This document shows positions 17,335-25,283 of a stretch of DNA of 64,000 nt, one piece after another. Position 1 is the stretch's first letter. Each line of letters begins with the position of its first letter. The DNA is from Curtobacterium sp. MCBD17_013 (lineage in GTDB: Bacteria; Actinomycetota; Actinomycetes; Actinomycetales; Microbacteriaceae). The notes under the pieces were generated by a model. That model ran no database searches and had not been told where the DNA came from. It saw nothing but the letters and a program-made list of their open reading frames with translations. The stretch is from NCBI RefSeq assembly GCF_003234565.1, contig NZ_QKTU01000007.1:1-64000 (forward strand). Reading direction: 5' to 3'. The position numbers and the translations under genes were made by a program.

Positions 17335-19488
17335 CTACAGCATGCAGCTGACGCAGCCCTCGACCTCGGTGCCCTCGAGCGCGAGCTGACGGAGGCGGAT
17401 GTAGTAGATCGTCTTGATCCCCTTGCGCCACGCGTAGATCTGCGCCTTGTTGATGTCGCGGGTGGTCGCGGTGTCCTTGAAGAACAGCGTGAGCGACAGG
17501 CCCTGGTCCACGTGCTGCGTCGCCGCCGCGTACGTGTCGATGATCTTCTCGGGGCCGATCTCGTACGCGTCCGTGTAGTACTCCAGGTTGTCGTTCGTCA
17601 TGAACGGCGCCGGGTAGTAGACGCGGCCGAGCTTGCCTTCCTTGCGGATCTCGATCTTCGACGCGATCGGGTGGATCGACGACGTCGAGTGGTTGATGTA
17701 CGAGATCGATCCCGTCGGCGGCACGGCCTGCAGGTTCTGGTTGTAGATGCCGTGCTCCTGGACCGAGGCCTTGAGCGCGGCCCAGTCGGCCTGGGTCGGG
17801 ATGTGGATGCCGGCGTCGTCGAACAGCGCCTGCACCCGAGCGGTCGCGGGGACCCACGCCTGCTCGGTGTACTTGTCGAAGAACTCGCCCGAGGCGTACT
17901 TCGAGTCGGCGAAGCCCTCGAACGCGGTGCCCTGCTCGATCGCGATCGTGTTCGACGCCCGCAGTGCGTGGTACAGCACCGTGTAGAAGTAGATGTTCGT
18001 GAAGTCGATGCCCTCGTCGCTGCCGTAGTGGACGCGCTCACGGGCGAGGTAGCCGTGCAGGTTCATCTGCCCGAGGCCGATCGCGTGCGACTTGTCGTTG
18101 CCGTCCTCGACGGAGCGCACCGAGCGGATGTGCGACTGCTGTGACACCGCGGTGAGGCCACGGATCGCGGTCTCGATGGTCTTGCCGAAGTCGGGCGAGT
18201 CCATCGTCAGCGCGATGTTGAGCGACCCGAGGTTGCAGGAGATGTCCTTGCCGATCGTGTTGTACGACAGGTCCTCGTTGTAGGTCGTCGGGGTGTTGAC
18301 CTGGAGGATCTCCGAGCACAGGTTCGACATGTTGATCCGGCCCTTGATCGGGTTGGCCTTGTTCACCGTGTCCTCGAACACGATGTACGGGTAGCCCGAC
18401 TCGAACTGGATCTCGGCGATCGTCTGGAAGAAGTCGCGCGCCTTGATCTTGGTCTTCTTGATCCGCGGGTCGTCGACCATCTCGCGGTACTTCTCGGTCA
18501 TCGGGACGTCGCCGAACGGGACGCCGTAGACGCGCTCGACGTCGTAGGGCGAGAACAGGTACATGTCCTCGTTGTTCTTGGCGAGCTCGAAGGTGATGTC
18601 CGGCACGACGACACCGAGCGACAGCGTCTTGATGCGGATCTTCTCGTCGGCGTTCTCGCGCTTGGTGTCGAGGAACCGCATGATGTCGGGGTGGTGCGCC
18701 GACAGGTACACCGCGCCCGCTCCCTGACGGGCGCCGAGCTGGTTCGCGTACGAGAACGAGTCCTCGAGGAGCTTCATCACGGGGATGATCCCGGACGACT
18801 GGTTCTCGATCTGCTTGATCGGGGCCCCGGCCTCGCGGATGTTCGAGAGCAGCAGGGCGACACCGCCGCCGCGCTTGGACAGCTGGAGGGCGGAGTTGAT
18901 GCCGCGCGAGATCGACTCCATGTTGTCCTCGATGCGGAGGAGGAAGCACGAGACGAGTTCGCCGCGCTGGGCCTTGCCCGTGTTGAGGAACGTCGGGGTC
19001 GCCGGCTGGAACCGGCCCCCGATGATCTCCTCGACGAGGTTGACCGCGAGGTCCTCGTCACCGTGGGCGAGCCCGAGCGCCGTCATGACGACGCGGTCCT
19101 CGAAGCGCTCGAGGTACCGCTTGCCGTCGAAGGTCTTGAGCGTGTAGCTCGTGTAGTACTTGAACGCCCCGAGGAAGGTCTGGAACCGGAACTTCTTGGC
19201 GTAGGCGAGGTCGTTGAGCCGCTGGATGAAGTCCAGCGAGTACTGGTCGATGACGGCCTGCTCGTAGTAGTCGTTCTCGACCAGGTAGTCGAGGCGCTCC
19301 TTGAGGTTGTGGAAGAAGACCGTGTTCTGGTTGACGTGCTGCAGGAAGTACTGCTTGGCGGCCTCGCGGTCCTTGTCGAACTGGATCTCGCCGCTCGGAC
19401 CGTAGAGGTTGAGCATGGCATTCAGGGCGTGGTAGTCCATCCCCGTCGCGGGTGACGTCAGATCGACGTCTGCAACTGCTGCGTCCAA
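17335..19488 (-). CDS. nrdE: Class Ib ribonucleotide reductase, alpha (catalytic) subunit NrdE
   Basis: A 717-aa catalytic subunit that reduces ribonucleoside diphosphates to deoxy forms. It is full length and closely matches enterobacterial NrdE. Diagnostic stretches: [35 protein letters not shown] (active-site Cys), [22 protein letters not shown] (thiyl-radical Cys), [18 protein letters not shown] and the C-terminal redox pair CVSCML. The frame starts at a TTG (19488), overlapping nrdI by 31 nt; ATG 19440 (MDYHAL) is a shorter alternative with a poor ribosome site. The short NrdE N-terminus is normal, since it lacks the ATP-cone. It receives electrons from NrdH and its radical from NrdF. 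Confidence 0.96.
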   Translation of the reverse strand: MDAAVADVDLTSPATGMDYHALNAMLNLYGPSGEIQFDKDREAAKQYFLQHVNQNTVFFHNLKERLDYLVENDYYEQAVIDQYSLDFIQRLNDLAYAKKFRFQTFLGAFKYYTSYTLKTFDGKRYLERFEDRVVMTALGLAHGDEDLAVNLVEEIIGGRFQPATPTFLNTGKAQRGELVSCFLLRIEDNMESISRGINSALQLSKRGGGVALLLSNIREAGAPIKQIENQSSGIIPVMKLLEDSFSYANQLGARQGAGAVYLSAHHPDIMRFLDTKRENADEKIRIKTLSLGVVVPDITFELAKNNEDMYLFSPYDVERVYGVPFGDVPMTEKYREMVDDPRIKKTKIKARDFFQTIAEIQFESGYPYIVFEDTVNKANPIKGRINMSNLCSEILQVNTPTTYNEDLSYNTIGKDISCNLGSLNIALTMDSPDFGKTIETAIRGLTAVSQQSHIRSVRSVEDGNDKSHAIGLGQMNLHGYLARERVHYGSDEGIDFTNIYFYTVLYHALRASNTIAIEQGTAFEGFADSKYASGEFFDKYTEQAWVPATARVQALFDDAGIHIPTQADWAALKASVQEHGIYNQNLQAVPPTGSISYINHSTSSIHPIASKIEIRKEGKLGRVYYPAPFMTNDNLEYYTDAYEIGPEKIIDTYAAATQHVDQGLSLTLFFKDTATTRDINKAQIYAWRKGIKTIYYIRLRQLALEGTEVEGCVSCML

Positions 19489-19874
19489 AATGCATCCAAT
19501 CCTGAGTTGACCGCCTGCACGTCGTCAGGGGTCCCGAAGAGTTCGAATCGATAGAGCACGGGCACGTGGCACTTGGCGGCCACGATGTCGCCGGCGAGTC
19601 CGTAGGCGTCGCCGAAGTTGGTGTTCCCGCCGACGATGACGCCGCGGATCAACGACCGGTTGTGTTCGTCGTTGAGGAAGGAGATGACCTGCTTGGGCAC
19701 CGCGCCGCGCCCGTTGCCACCGCCGTACGTCGGCAGGACGAGCACGTACGGCTCGTCGACGCGGAGCGGGGGCTCCTTGGCGAACAACGGGATGCGGACG
19801 GCCGGGCGTCCGAGCTTGTCGACGAACCGTGCCGTGTTGCCCGAGACGCTCGAGAAGTACACGAGCTGGCTCAT
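19458..19874 (-). CDS. nrdI: Flavodoxin-like NrdI
   Basis: A 138-aa flavodoxin-like protein that provides the oxidant needed to assemble the Mn(III)2-tyrosyl radical cofactor of NrdF. The FMN-binding start is [36 protein letters not shown] and [19 protein letters not shown] are the other flavin-contact loops. The start is ATG 19874 with GGAGG upstream; a longer frame to 20135 merely crosses nrdH in another frame. It overlaps nrdE and lies 65 bp after nrdH. Confidence 0.95.
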   Translation of the reverse strand: MSQLVYFSSVSGNTARFVDKLGRPAVRIPLFAKEPPLRVDEPYVLVLPTYGGGNGRGAVPKQVISFLNDEHNRSLIRGVIVGGNTNFGDAYGLAGDIVAAKCHVPVLYRFELFGTPDDVQAVNSGLDAFWTQQLQTSI

Positions 19875-19939
19875 GACGCGCCTCCGACGAGTGGACGGGC
19901 GAGGAGCGGGCGCGGTGCCCTGCAGGTGGGTGAGGTGGG

Positions 19940-20173
19940 TCAGCCGATCTCGGCGACGAGGCCGGCGATCTTGTCGGGACGGAAGCCCGACCAGTGGTCG
20001 TCGTCCGTCACGACGACCGGCGCCTGGAGGTAGCCGAGGCTCTTGACGTGCTCGAGCGCGGCAGGGTCCGAGGAGACGTCGTGGACCTCGTACTCGATGC
20101 CCTTGTTGTCGAGCGCGCGGTACGTCGCCGTGCACTGGACGCAGGACGGCTTGGTGTAGACGGTGACGGCCAT
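19940..20173 (-). CDS. nrdH: NrdH-redoxin (glutaredoxin-like)
   Basis: A 77-aa small redoxin, the electron donor to NrdE. It has the active site CVQC (residues 11-14), APVVV with the cis-Pro and WSGFRPDKI near the C-terminus, all typical of NrdH. The start is ATG 20173 with GGGGAGATC upstream. First gene of nrdHIEF; the paired NrdR boxes lie 164-211 bp upstream. Confidence 0.96.
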   Translation of the reverse strand: MAVTVYTKPSCVQCTATYRALDNKGIEYEVHDVSSDPAALEHVKSLGYLQAPVVVTDDDHWSGFRPDKIAGLVAEIG

Positions 20174-20336
20174 GATCTCCCCAGAGGTGGTGTTCCGGAC
20201 GGGCTGTCCGGCGGTGGTTCTCGATGTGGTGCTGCTGGTGCGTGTGGGCCCGGATCCTCGTCCGGACGGCCGGTCCGTGGTGGCCCCGGTGAGGGGCATT
20301 TCAGCCCCCGAGGGGCCGGTCTGTCCCGGCTGGTCG

Positions 20337-20384
20337 ATACTACATCTTGTGTCCGACACCGGAGTCGACCACAAGAGGAAGTGT
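20337..20384 (-). promoter_or_regulatory. Tandem NrdR boxes and overlapping -10 of nrdHIEF
   Basis: Box 1 at 20352-20337 (minus strand ACACAAGATGTAGTAT) and box 2 at 20384-20369 (ACACTTCCTCTTGTGG) resemble the NrdR consensus acaCwAtATaTwGtgt. They are separated by 16 bp, with centres 32 bp apart, the characteristic arrangement. A -10-like TAGTAT (20342-20337) overlaps box 1, consistent with repression of nrd transcription by ATP/dATP-loaded NrdR. nrdR itself is not in the window. Confidence 0.8.
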
Positions 20385-20748
20385 TACACCCGTGTAGTTC
20401 TCCACAACAGTCCCCACAGGTGGGGCATTCCGGTTGAGCCCCTCGGAGGCCCGGATTTCCGCCAGTCTCCGCCCGGCCACCGACATCTGTGCACAGCGGT
20501 GGAGGGCGTGTTCCACAGGGTGTGGGATTCGCGGTTCGGCGTGTCGCGCGTCCGGTCGTCGATGGCGCCCCTCCCCCGTTGTGGAGGTGGCGGACAGCGC
20601 CGCCGACGTGGCAGCCAGAATCCGTCCGGCACCACGCTGCCAGCCGTCCCGGGAGGCCCGCGACCGACCACCTGTGGAGGCTGCGCCGCTCTCCACGACG
20701 CGTGTCGACCCTCCCGGCCGGCACCCTGGCGTCCGTACACTGAGGACG
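20385..20748. other. Non-coding spacer between nrd regulatory region and MFS gene
   Basis: No gene is supported. It contains several CCACA-type words. TTCTCCACA at 20397 differs from a DnaA box at one position, and GTTCCACAGG lies near 20510, so DnaA binding near the nrd promoter is conceivable but weak. TACACT at 20736 is the likely -10 of the next gene. Confidence 0.4.
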
Positions 20749-21957
20749 GTGAGCGCGTACGGGAACCTGCTGCGGACTCCGGGGGTCGGCCGCGTCATCG
20801 CGGCCCAGCTGACCGCCCGGTTCCCCTTCGGGATGCTGTCGCTCGCGTACCTGCTCCACGTCGAACGGGTGGCGCACTCCTACGGCGCCGCCGGGCTGGT
20901 CCTGGCGGCCTCGAGCATCGGGCAGGCGATCGCCGGACCGCTCACCAGTCGGTGGATGGGCCAGTGGGGCATGCGGCCGGTGCTCATCCTCACGACCTCG
21001 GTCTGCGCGGTGAGCATGGCCGCCGTCGCGTTCGTCGTCATGCCCGTTCCGCTGTACATGCTCGTCGGGTTCGTCGGCGGCCTCGCGGTGCCGCCCGTGC
21101 AGCCGGCGGTGCGGACGATCTACCCGAAGATGGTGACGTCGGCGCAGCTGACCCCGCTGTTCTCGCTCGACGCGTCGGCGCAGGAGCTCATCTGGGTGGC
21201 CGGCCCCGTCATCACGACCTTCGTCGCCACCCAGATCAGCACCGTGCTCGCGATCGTGATCGCCATCGTGTTCCTCGTCGTCGGCGGCACCTGGTTCATC
21301 GCCTCCCCCGAGGTCGGTCGGGTGCGCATCCCCCGCTCGAAGCGCGCGTTCGGCACCGTGCTCCGTCGGCCGTCGGTGCTCGTCGCCACGTTCACCGGGT
21401 TCCTGCTCATCGGCGCGTGCGCTGCGGTCGAGGCCGGTGTGACGAGCGCGTTCGGCGACGGCAGCCCGAACGCCGGCATCGTCCTGGCCCTGTTCGCGAT
21501 CGGGTCGCTCGGCGGTGGGCTGGCGTTCGGGCACCGTCCGATCGCGCCGAACGGCCTGTGGATCCGGATGGCCATCGTCTTCGTGGGACTCGTCCTCACG
21601 ACGGTCCACCCGGGCTTCTGGTGGCTGTGCCTGACCCTGCTCATCGCCGGTGGTGGGATCGCCCCCGCGCTGGCGGTCATGTTCGGCTCGGTGTCGTCGA
21701 CCGTCAAGTTCAGCGACACGGCCGAGGCCTACGGCTGGATGGGGACCGGACAGCTCATCGGGGCCGCGCTGGGGTCCGCCGTCGCCGGGTTCCTCATCGA
21801 CGCGCACGGTGCGGTCGGCGGCTTGGCGGTCGGCGCGGTCACGGCCTTCGTCGGGGTGCTCGTGCCGCTGTTCGCGCGGCGGTGGCTGCCGGACCTCCGC
21901 GGGCGGGACGCCTCGCCGATCCCGGACACCGAGCCGGTCGACCTGCCCACGACCTGA
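20749..21957 (+). CDS. MFS transporter
   Basis: 402 aa with about 12 hydrophobic segments and no soluble domain, in two six-helix halves joined by a basic loop (RIPRSKRAFGTVLRRPS). The opening SAYGNLLRTPGVGRVIAAQLTARFPFGMLSLAYLLHV is typical of small actinobacterial MFS permeases of unknown substrate, likely efflux. The start is GTG 20749: TACACT lies 7 nt upstream, so the transcript is probably leaderless, and the upstream in-frame extension is not credible. Divergent from nrdHIEF. Confidence 0.85.
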   Translation: MSAYGNLLRTPGVGRVIAAQLTARFPFGMLSLAYLLHVERVAHSYGAAGLVLAASSIGQAIAGPLTSRWMGQWGMRPVLILTTSVCAVSMAAVAFVVMPVPLYMLVGFVGGLAVPPVQPAVRTIYPKMVTSAQLTPLFSLDASAQELIWVAGPVITTFVATQISTVLAIVIAIVFLVVGGTWFIASPEVGRVRIPRSKRAFGTVLRRPSVLVATFTGFLLIGACAAVEAGVTSAFGDGSPNAGIVLALFAIGSLGGGLAFGHRPIAPNGLWIRMAIVFVGLVLTTVHPGFWWLCLTLLIAGGGIAPALAVMFGSVSSTVKFSDTAEAYGWMGTGQLIGAALGSAVAGFLIDAHGAVGGLAVGAVTAFVGVLVPLFARRWLPDLRGRDASPIPDTEPVDLPTT

Positions 21958-22160
21958 GGCCCGGCCGGCCTCACTCCCCTCCGGTCCCCCTGAGCCACTC
22001 CCCTCCGTTCCGCTTCCAGCCGACTCACTCCCCGCCGGCCCCGCTCCCGGCCCGTCCCGCTTGTTTTCGACACCGCGGGCGTCGTCCGACAGCGGGGACG
22101 TCAAAGACCAGCGGGAGGCCGAGAACACCAGCCGACGCCGCCGCGGGCACCATGGACTGC

Positions 22161-22994
22161 ATGGTCGATCCCGCAACCGTCCCCACCGTCGCCCTGCTCG
22201 ACGGCAACACCATCCCCGCCGTCGGTCTCGGCGTGTACAAGGTCTCCGACGACGAGGCCGAGCGTGCCGTGCGCGAGGCTCTGCACGTCGGCTACCGGCA
22301 CGTCGACACGGCCGAGATGTACGGCAACGAAGCCGGGGTCGGCCGGGCCCTCCGGACCGCAGAGGTCGACCGCGACGAGGTGTTCGTCACGACGAAGGTG
22401 TGGAACACGAACCAGGGGTTCGACGCGACGATGCGGGCGTTCGACGCATCGCTCGACCGGTTGGAGCTCGATCGGGTGGACCTGTACCTCATCCACTGGC
22501 CGGCGGCGGCGAACGACCGCTACGTCGACACCTGGCGGGCGCTCGAGCGGATCCGGACCGAGGGGCGCGCGACCTCGATCGGCGTCTCGAACTTCCAGGT
22601 CGAGCACCTGCAGCGGCTCCTCGACGAGACGGACGTGCTCCCGGCGGTGAACCAGGTGGAGCGGCATCCGTGGCTGCCGCAGACCGAACTCATGGCGTTC
22701 CACGCGCGGCACGGGATCGTGACCGAGGCGTGGTCGCCGCTCGGGCGCGGACGTCTGGTGGACGAACCGACCCTGGCGCGCATCGCGGCGAAGCACGACG
22801 TGTCCGTCGCGCAGGTGCTCGTGCGCTGGAACCTGCAGCAGGAGGTCGTGGTCCTGCCGAAGTCCGTCACGCCGGCGCGTATCGCGTCCAACATCGACGT
22901 CGGGCGGTTCGGACTCGACGACGATGACATGGCGGCGATCGCGGCGCTCCAGAACGGGGAGCGGATCGGGTCGCACCCGGACCGGGTCGCCTGA
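22161..22994 (+). CDS. Aldo/keto reductase (2,5-diketo-D-gluconate reductase type)
   Basis: 277 aa of NADPH-dependent TIM-barrel oxidoreductase. Family blocks: GYRHVDTAEMYGNEAGVGRAL with catalytic Asp and Tyr, TTKVWN (Lys), DLYLIHWP (His), SIGVSNFQ, and VLPKSVTPARIASNIDV for the cofactor phosphate. ATG 22161 is used; ATG 22152 adds three residues and neither has a clear ribosome site. Physiological substrate unknown. Confidence 0.9.
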   Translation: MVDPATVPTVALLDGNTIPAVGLGVYKVSDDEAERAVREALHVGYRHVDTAEMYGNEAGVGRALRTAEVDRDEVFVTTKVWNTNQGFDATMRAFDASLDRLELDRVDLYLIHWPAAANDRYVDTWRALERIRTEGRATSIGVSNFQVEHLQRLLDETDVLPAVNQVERHPWLPQTELMAFHARHGIVTEAWSPLGRGRLVDEPTLARIAAKHDVSVAQVLVRWNLQQEVVVLPKSVTPARIASNIDVGRFGLDDDDMAAIAALQNGERIGSHPDRVA

Positions 22995-23046
22995 GCGCTC
23001 GCTCATGCGGCGAGCGGGTCGTCAACGATGCCCGTAGCGTCAACTC

Positions 23047-23640
23047 ATGACCGATCCTCGTGACGACCCGAGCGCCCGCGACCAGGTGACACGCGAGCTC
23101 GAACCCGGCGAGCACCTGCTCTGGAGCGGTCGGGGCGACCCGTCGGTCCTGTTCACCGGGCGCGATGCGTTCCTCGTGCCCTTCAGCATCGTGTGGTGTG
23201 CGTTCGTCGCGTTCTGGATCACCGAGGCCGCGAGCGGCGGCGCCCCGCGGTTCCTCGTCGCGTACGGGGGCGTGTTCGCGCTGATCGGCCTCCACATGCT
23301 CGTCGGTCGGTTCATCGTCAAGCGGCACCGCAAGCGCGTGACCGCGTACGGCATCACGGACCGTCGCGCCCTCGTGACCACGGGGCGCCGGACGAAGGAC
23401 ACGCCCGTGACGCGGACCGACCACACGACGACGTGGTCGCGAGGTCGCTCGCACTGCAGCGTCGAATGGGTGACCGATGCGTCCGGCGGGTTCTTCGGCA
23501 ACCGGACCAGGGGCGCGATGATCTACCGCAACACGGGGCTCGACGGCCTGTTCGGCCCGCAGGAGCTCGCGTTCTGGGACGTCGCGGACGGTGATGCGCT
23601 CGTTGCCGCACTGCGCATCGCCGAGCGCGGCCCCGCCTGA
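23047..23640 (+). CDS. Membrane protein with PH-like domain
   Basis: 197 aa. A short N-terminal tail, ELEPGEHLLWSGRGDPSVLFTGRD, precedes two transmembrane helices (about residues 43-62 and 70-88). A beta-rich domain with YGITDRRALVTTG follows, typical of bacterial PH/bPH2-like proteins. Function unknown. TAGCGT is 6 nt before the ATG, suggesting a leaderless message. Confidence 0.65.
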   Translation: MTDPRDDPSARDQVTRELEPGEHLLWSGRGDPSVLFTGRDAFLVPFSIVWCAFVAFWITEAASGGAPRFLVAYGGVFALIGLHMLVGRFIVKRHRKRVTAYGITDRRALVTTGRRTKDTPVTRTDHTTTWSRGRSHCSVEWVTDASGGFFGNRTRGAMIYRNTGLDGLFGPQELAFWDVADGDALVAALRIAERGPA

Positions 23641-23728
23641 TCGTCGTCCACAGGTCGGCCGGGAGGCCCGGGGCAAGCCGCCGAGGTCGGGTACCGTGGT
23701 CCGGCACTCGCCAACACCTGGAGGTCCC

Positions 23729-24250
23729 GTGACGATCGTCGCCGCCGCTGACGGCTCCGCCCTCGGCAACCCCGGCCCCGCCGGATGGGCCTGGTACGTG
23801 GACGACGACCGATGGGCCGCGGGCGGATGGCCGAGCGCCACGAACAACCAGGGCGAACTGACGGCCGTGCTCCAGCTGCTGCGCGCCACGAAGGCCACGG
23901 GCGAGCCGCTGCACATCCTGTGCGACAGCCAGTACGCCATCAAGGCCTGCACGGAATGGCTCGCCGGCTGGAAGCGCAAGGGGTGGCGCAAGGCCGACGG
24001 CAAGCCCGTGCTCAACGTCGAGATCATCAAGGAACTCGACGCCGAACTGCAGGGCCGGAAGGTCACGTTCGAGTGGGTCCGGGGGCACGTCGGCCACGAG
24101 ATGAACGAGGCCGCCGACACCCGCGCCCGAGCCGCTGCGACCGCGTACCAGCGCCGGTCCGAGGTCCCGCACGGGCCGGGGTGGCCCGGGGTCGAGGTCA
24201 CCGACCCGGCTCCGTTACCCGAGGCCACGCCGCCCGCGACGCTCTTCTGA
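23729..24250 (+). CDS. rnhA: Ribonuclease HI
   Basis: 173 aa with the four-acidic-residue active site: ADGSALGNPGPAGWAWY (Asp), NNQGELTAV (Glu), CDSQYAI (Asp) and GHVGHEMNEAADTRA (His and Asp). It degrades the RNA strand of RNA-DNA hybrids. The GTG start has GGAGGTCCC before it. About 30 Pro-rich residues follow the catalytic core with no recognised role. Confidence 0.93.
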   Translation: MTIVAAADGSALGNPGPAGWAWYVDDDRWAAGGWPSATNNQGELTAVLQLLRATKATGEPLHILCDSQYAIKACTEWLAGWKRKGWRKADGKPVLNVEIIKELDAELQGRKVTFEWVRGHVGHEMNEAADTRARAAATAYQRRSEVPHGPGWPGVEVTDPAPLPEATPPATLF

Positions 24251-24374
24251 GCGCCCGCCCGAGCATCAAGTGACACCGGGAGATCGCGCGGGGATCATCC
24301 GGGTGACGCCCTCCGTCCGCCGGTTGTCCCGGTCGCGCGCGAGCCGTTAGGCTCCGGCTGACGAGGGGGGAGCC

Positions 24375-25250
24375 ATGGGGGCTCGTGCGACCGGCGTTGC
24401 CGTCGCGGCGCTGGTGACGTTCGCGCTCGCCGGTTGCAGCGTGTTCGGTGCCGGTCACGGGGCAGCACCCGCGCCGCATCCGCGCGACGCGCACGCTTCG
24501 GCGAGGCCGTCGCAGCCGGCAGCACAGGCCACGACGGCTCCCGACACCACGGTGGACGAGCACGAGCACACGTCCCTGCCGAGCGGCACGGTGGTCGTCG
24601 AGACGGACGTCACGTCGCCCAGCGGCGACACGTCCGCACACGTGCGCGTGGTCTCGGACGGTGACGGCACGTTCACCGCTGAGCTGTCGGGGTTCCGGAC
24701 GACGGTGTCCCAGCCGATGTCGCTCGAGTTCCGCCCGAGCGTGGCGCACCAGGGGGACGGCTACGACTTCGGGGCGATCGGTCTGGTCCAGTGGGGCGCC
24801 GGGGGGCAACCGCCGATCGTGGACGACCTGTCCGAGGCCGGGAACGACCCGAGCTTCCTGCGGAGCGTGGTGCTCGTTCCGGTGAACACCGACGCCGAGG
24901 CCGCCACGAACACGATCCCGTCGTGGGCGAACCACGTCCTCGCCGCCGCGCCCCTGACCTGGCACGTGCCGTCCCCGTACCCCGGGTTCCACCTCGGCAC
25001 GATCGCGCCGGCGGTCCCGTACGCCTACGGCACGATCGTCCGGGACGCCTCGGGCACGCCGATGCAGTACTTCGTGGCACACGGGGACCGCGCGGTGACC
25101 GTGGCGAAGCGCCTCGGGATCACGGTCGCGCAACTGCGGTGGCTCAATCCGCAGAGCGGGTTCCACGATCGGGACTGGCTCGACGAGGGCGACCTGCTCA
25201 ACCTCGACCCGAACGGTCGGTCGTCGGCGTTCTATCCCGCGCAGGGCTGA
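24375..25250 (+). CDS. Lipoprotein with C-terminal LysM-like domain
   Basis: 291 aa. A signal peptide ends in the lipobox LAGC (Cys21), followed by a low-complexity Ala/Pro/Thr linker, a domain of unknown function, and a last 50 residues (YFVAHGDRAVTVAKRLGITVAQLRWLNP...) of LysM type. It is probably anchored in the membrane and binds cell-wall glycan. GGGGGGAG precedes the ATG, and a TAGGCT -10 is further upstream. The stop codon lies in a perfect 19-bp tandem duplication (25236-25273) that reaches into the spacer before the convergent helicase. Confidence 0.75.
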   Translation: MGARATGVAVAALVTFALAGCSVFGAGHGAAPAPHPRDAHASARPSQPAAQATTAPDTTVDEHEHTSLPSGTVVVETDVTSPSGDTSAHVRVVSDGDGTFTAELSGFRTTVSQPMSLEFRPSVAHQGDGYDFGAIGLVQWGAGGQPPIVDDLSEAGNDPSFLRSVVLVPVNTDAEAATNTIPSWANHVLAAAPLTWHVPSPYPGFHLGTIAPAVPYAYGTIVRDASGTPMQYFVAHGDRAVTVAKRLGITVAQLRWLNPQSGFHDRDWLDEGDLLNLDPNGRSSAFYPAQG

Positions 25251-25283
25251 CCGCCCCGCGCAGGGCTGACCGCCGGCCCGACC

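Noticed and set aside
20385-20748. DnaA-box cluster or replication origin
   Set aside because: Only one near-match and a few CCACA words; no AT-rich region and no dnaA/dnaN nearby.
20008-22176. 722-codon minus-strand frame
   Set aside because: Runs antisense across the MFS transporter and nrd spacer; sequence is Arg/Gly/Asp low complexity with no domain.
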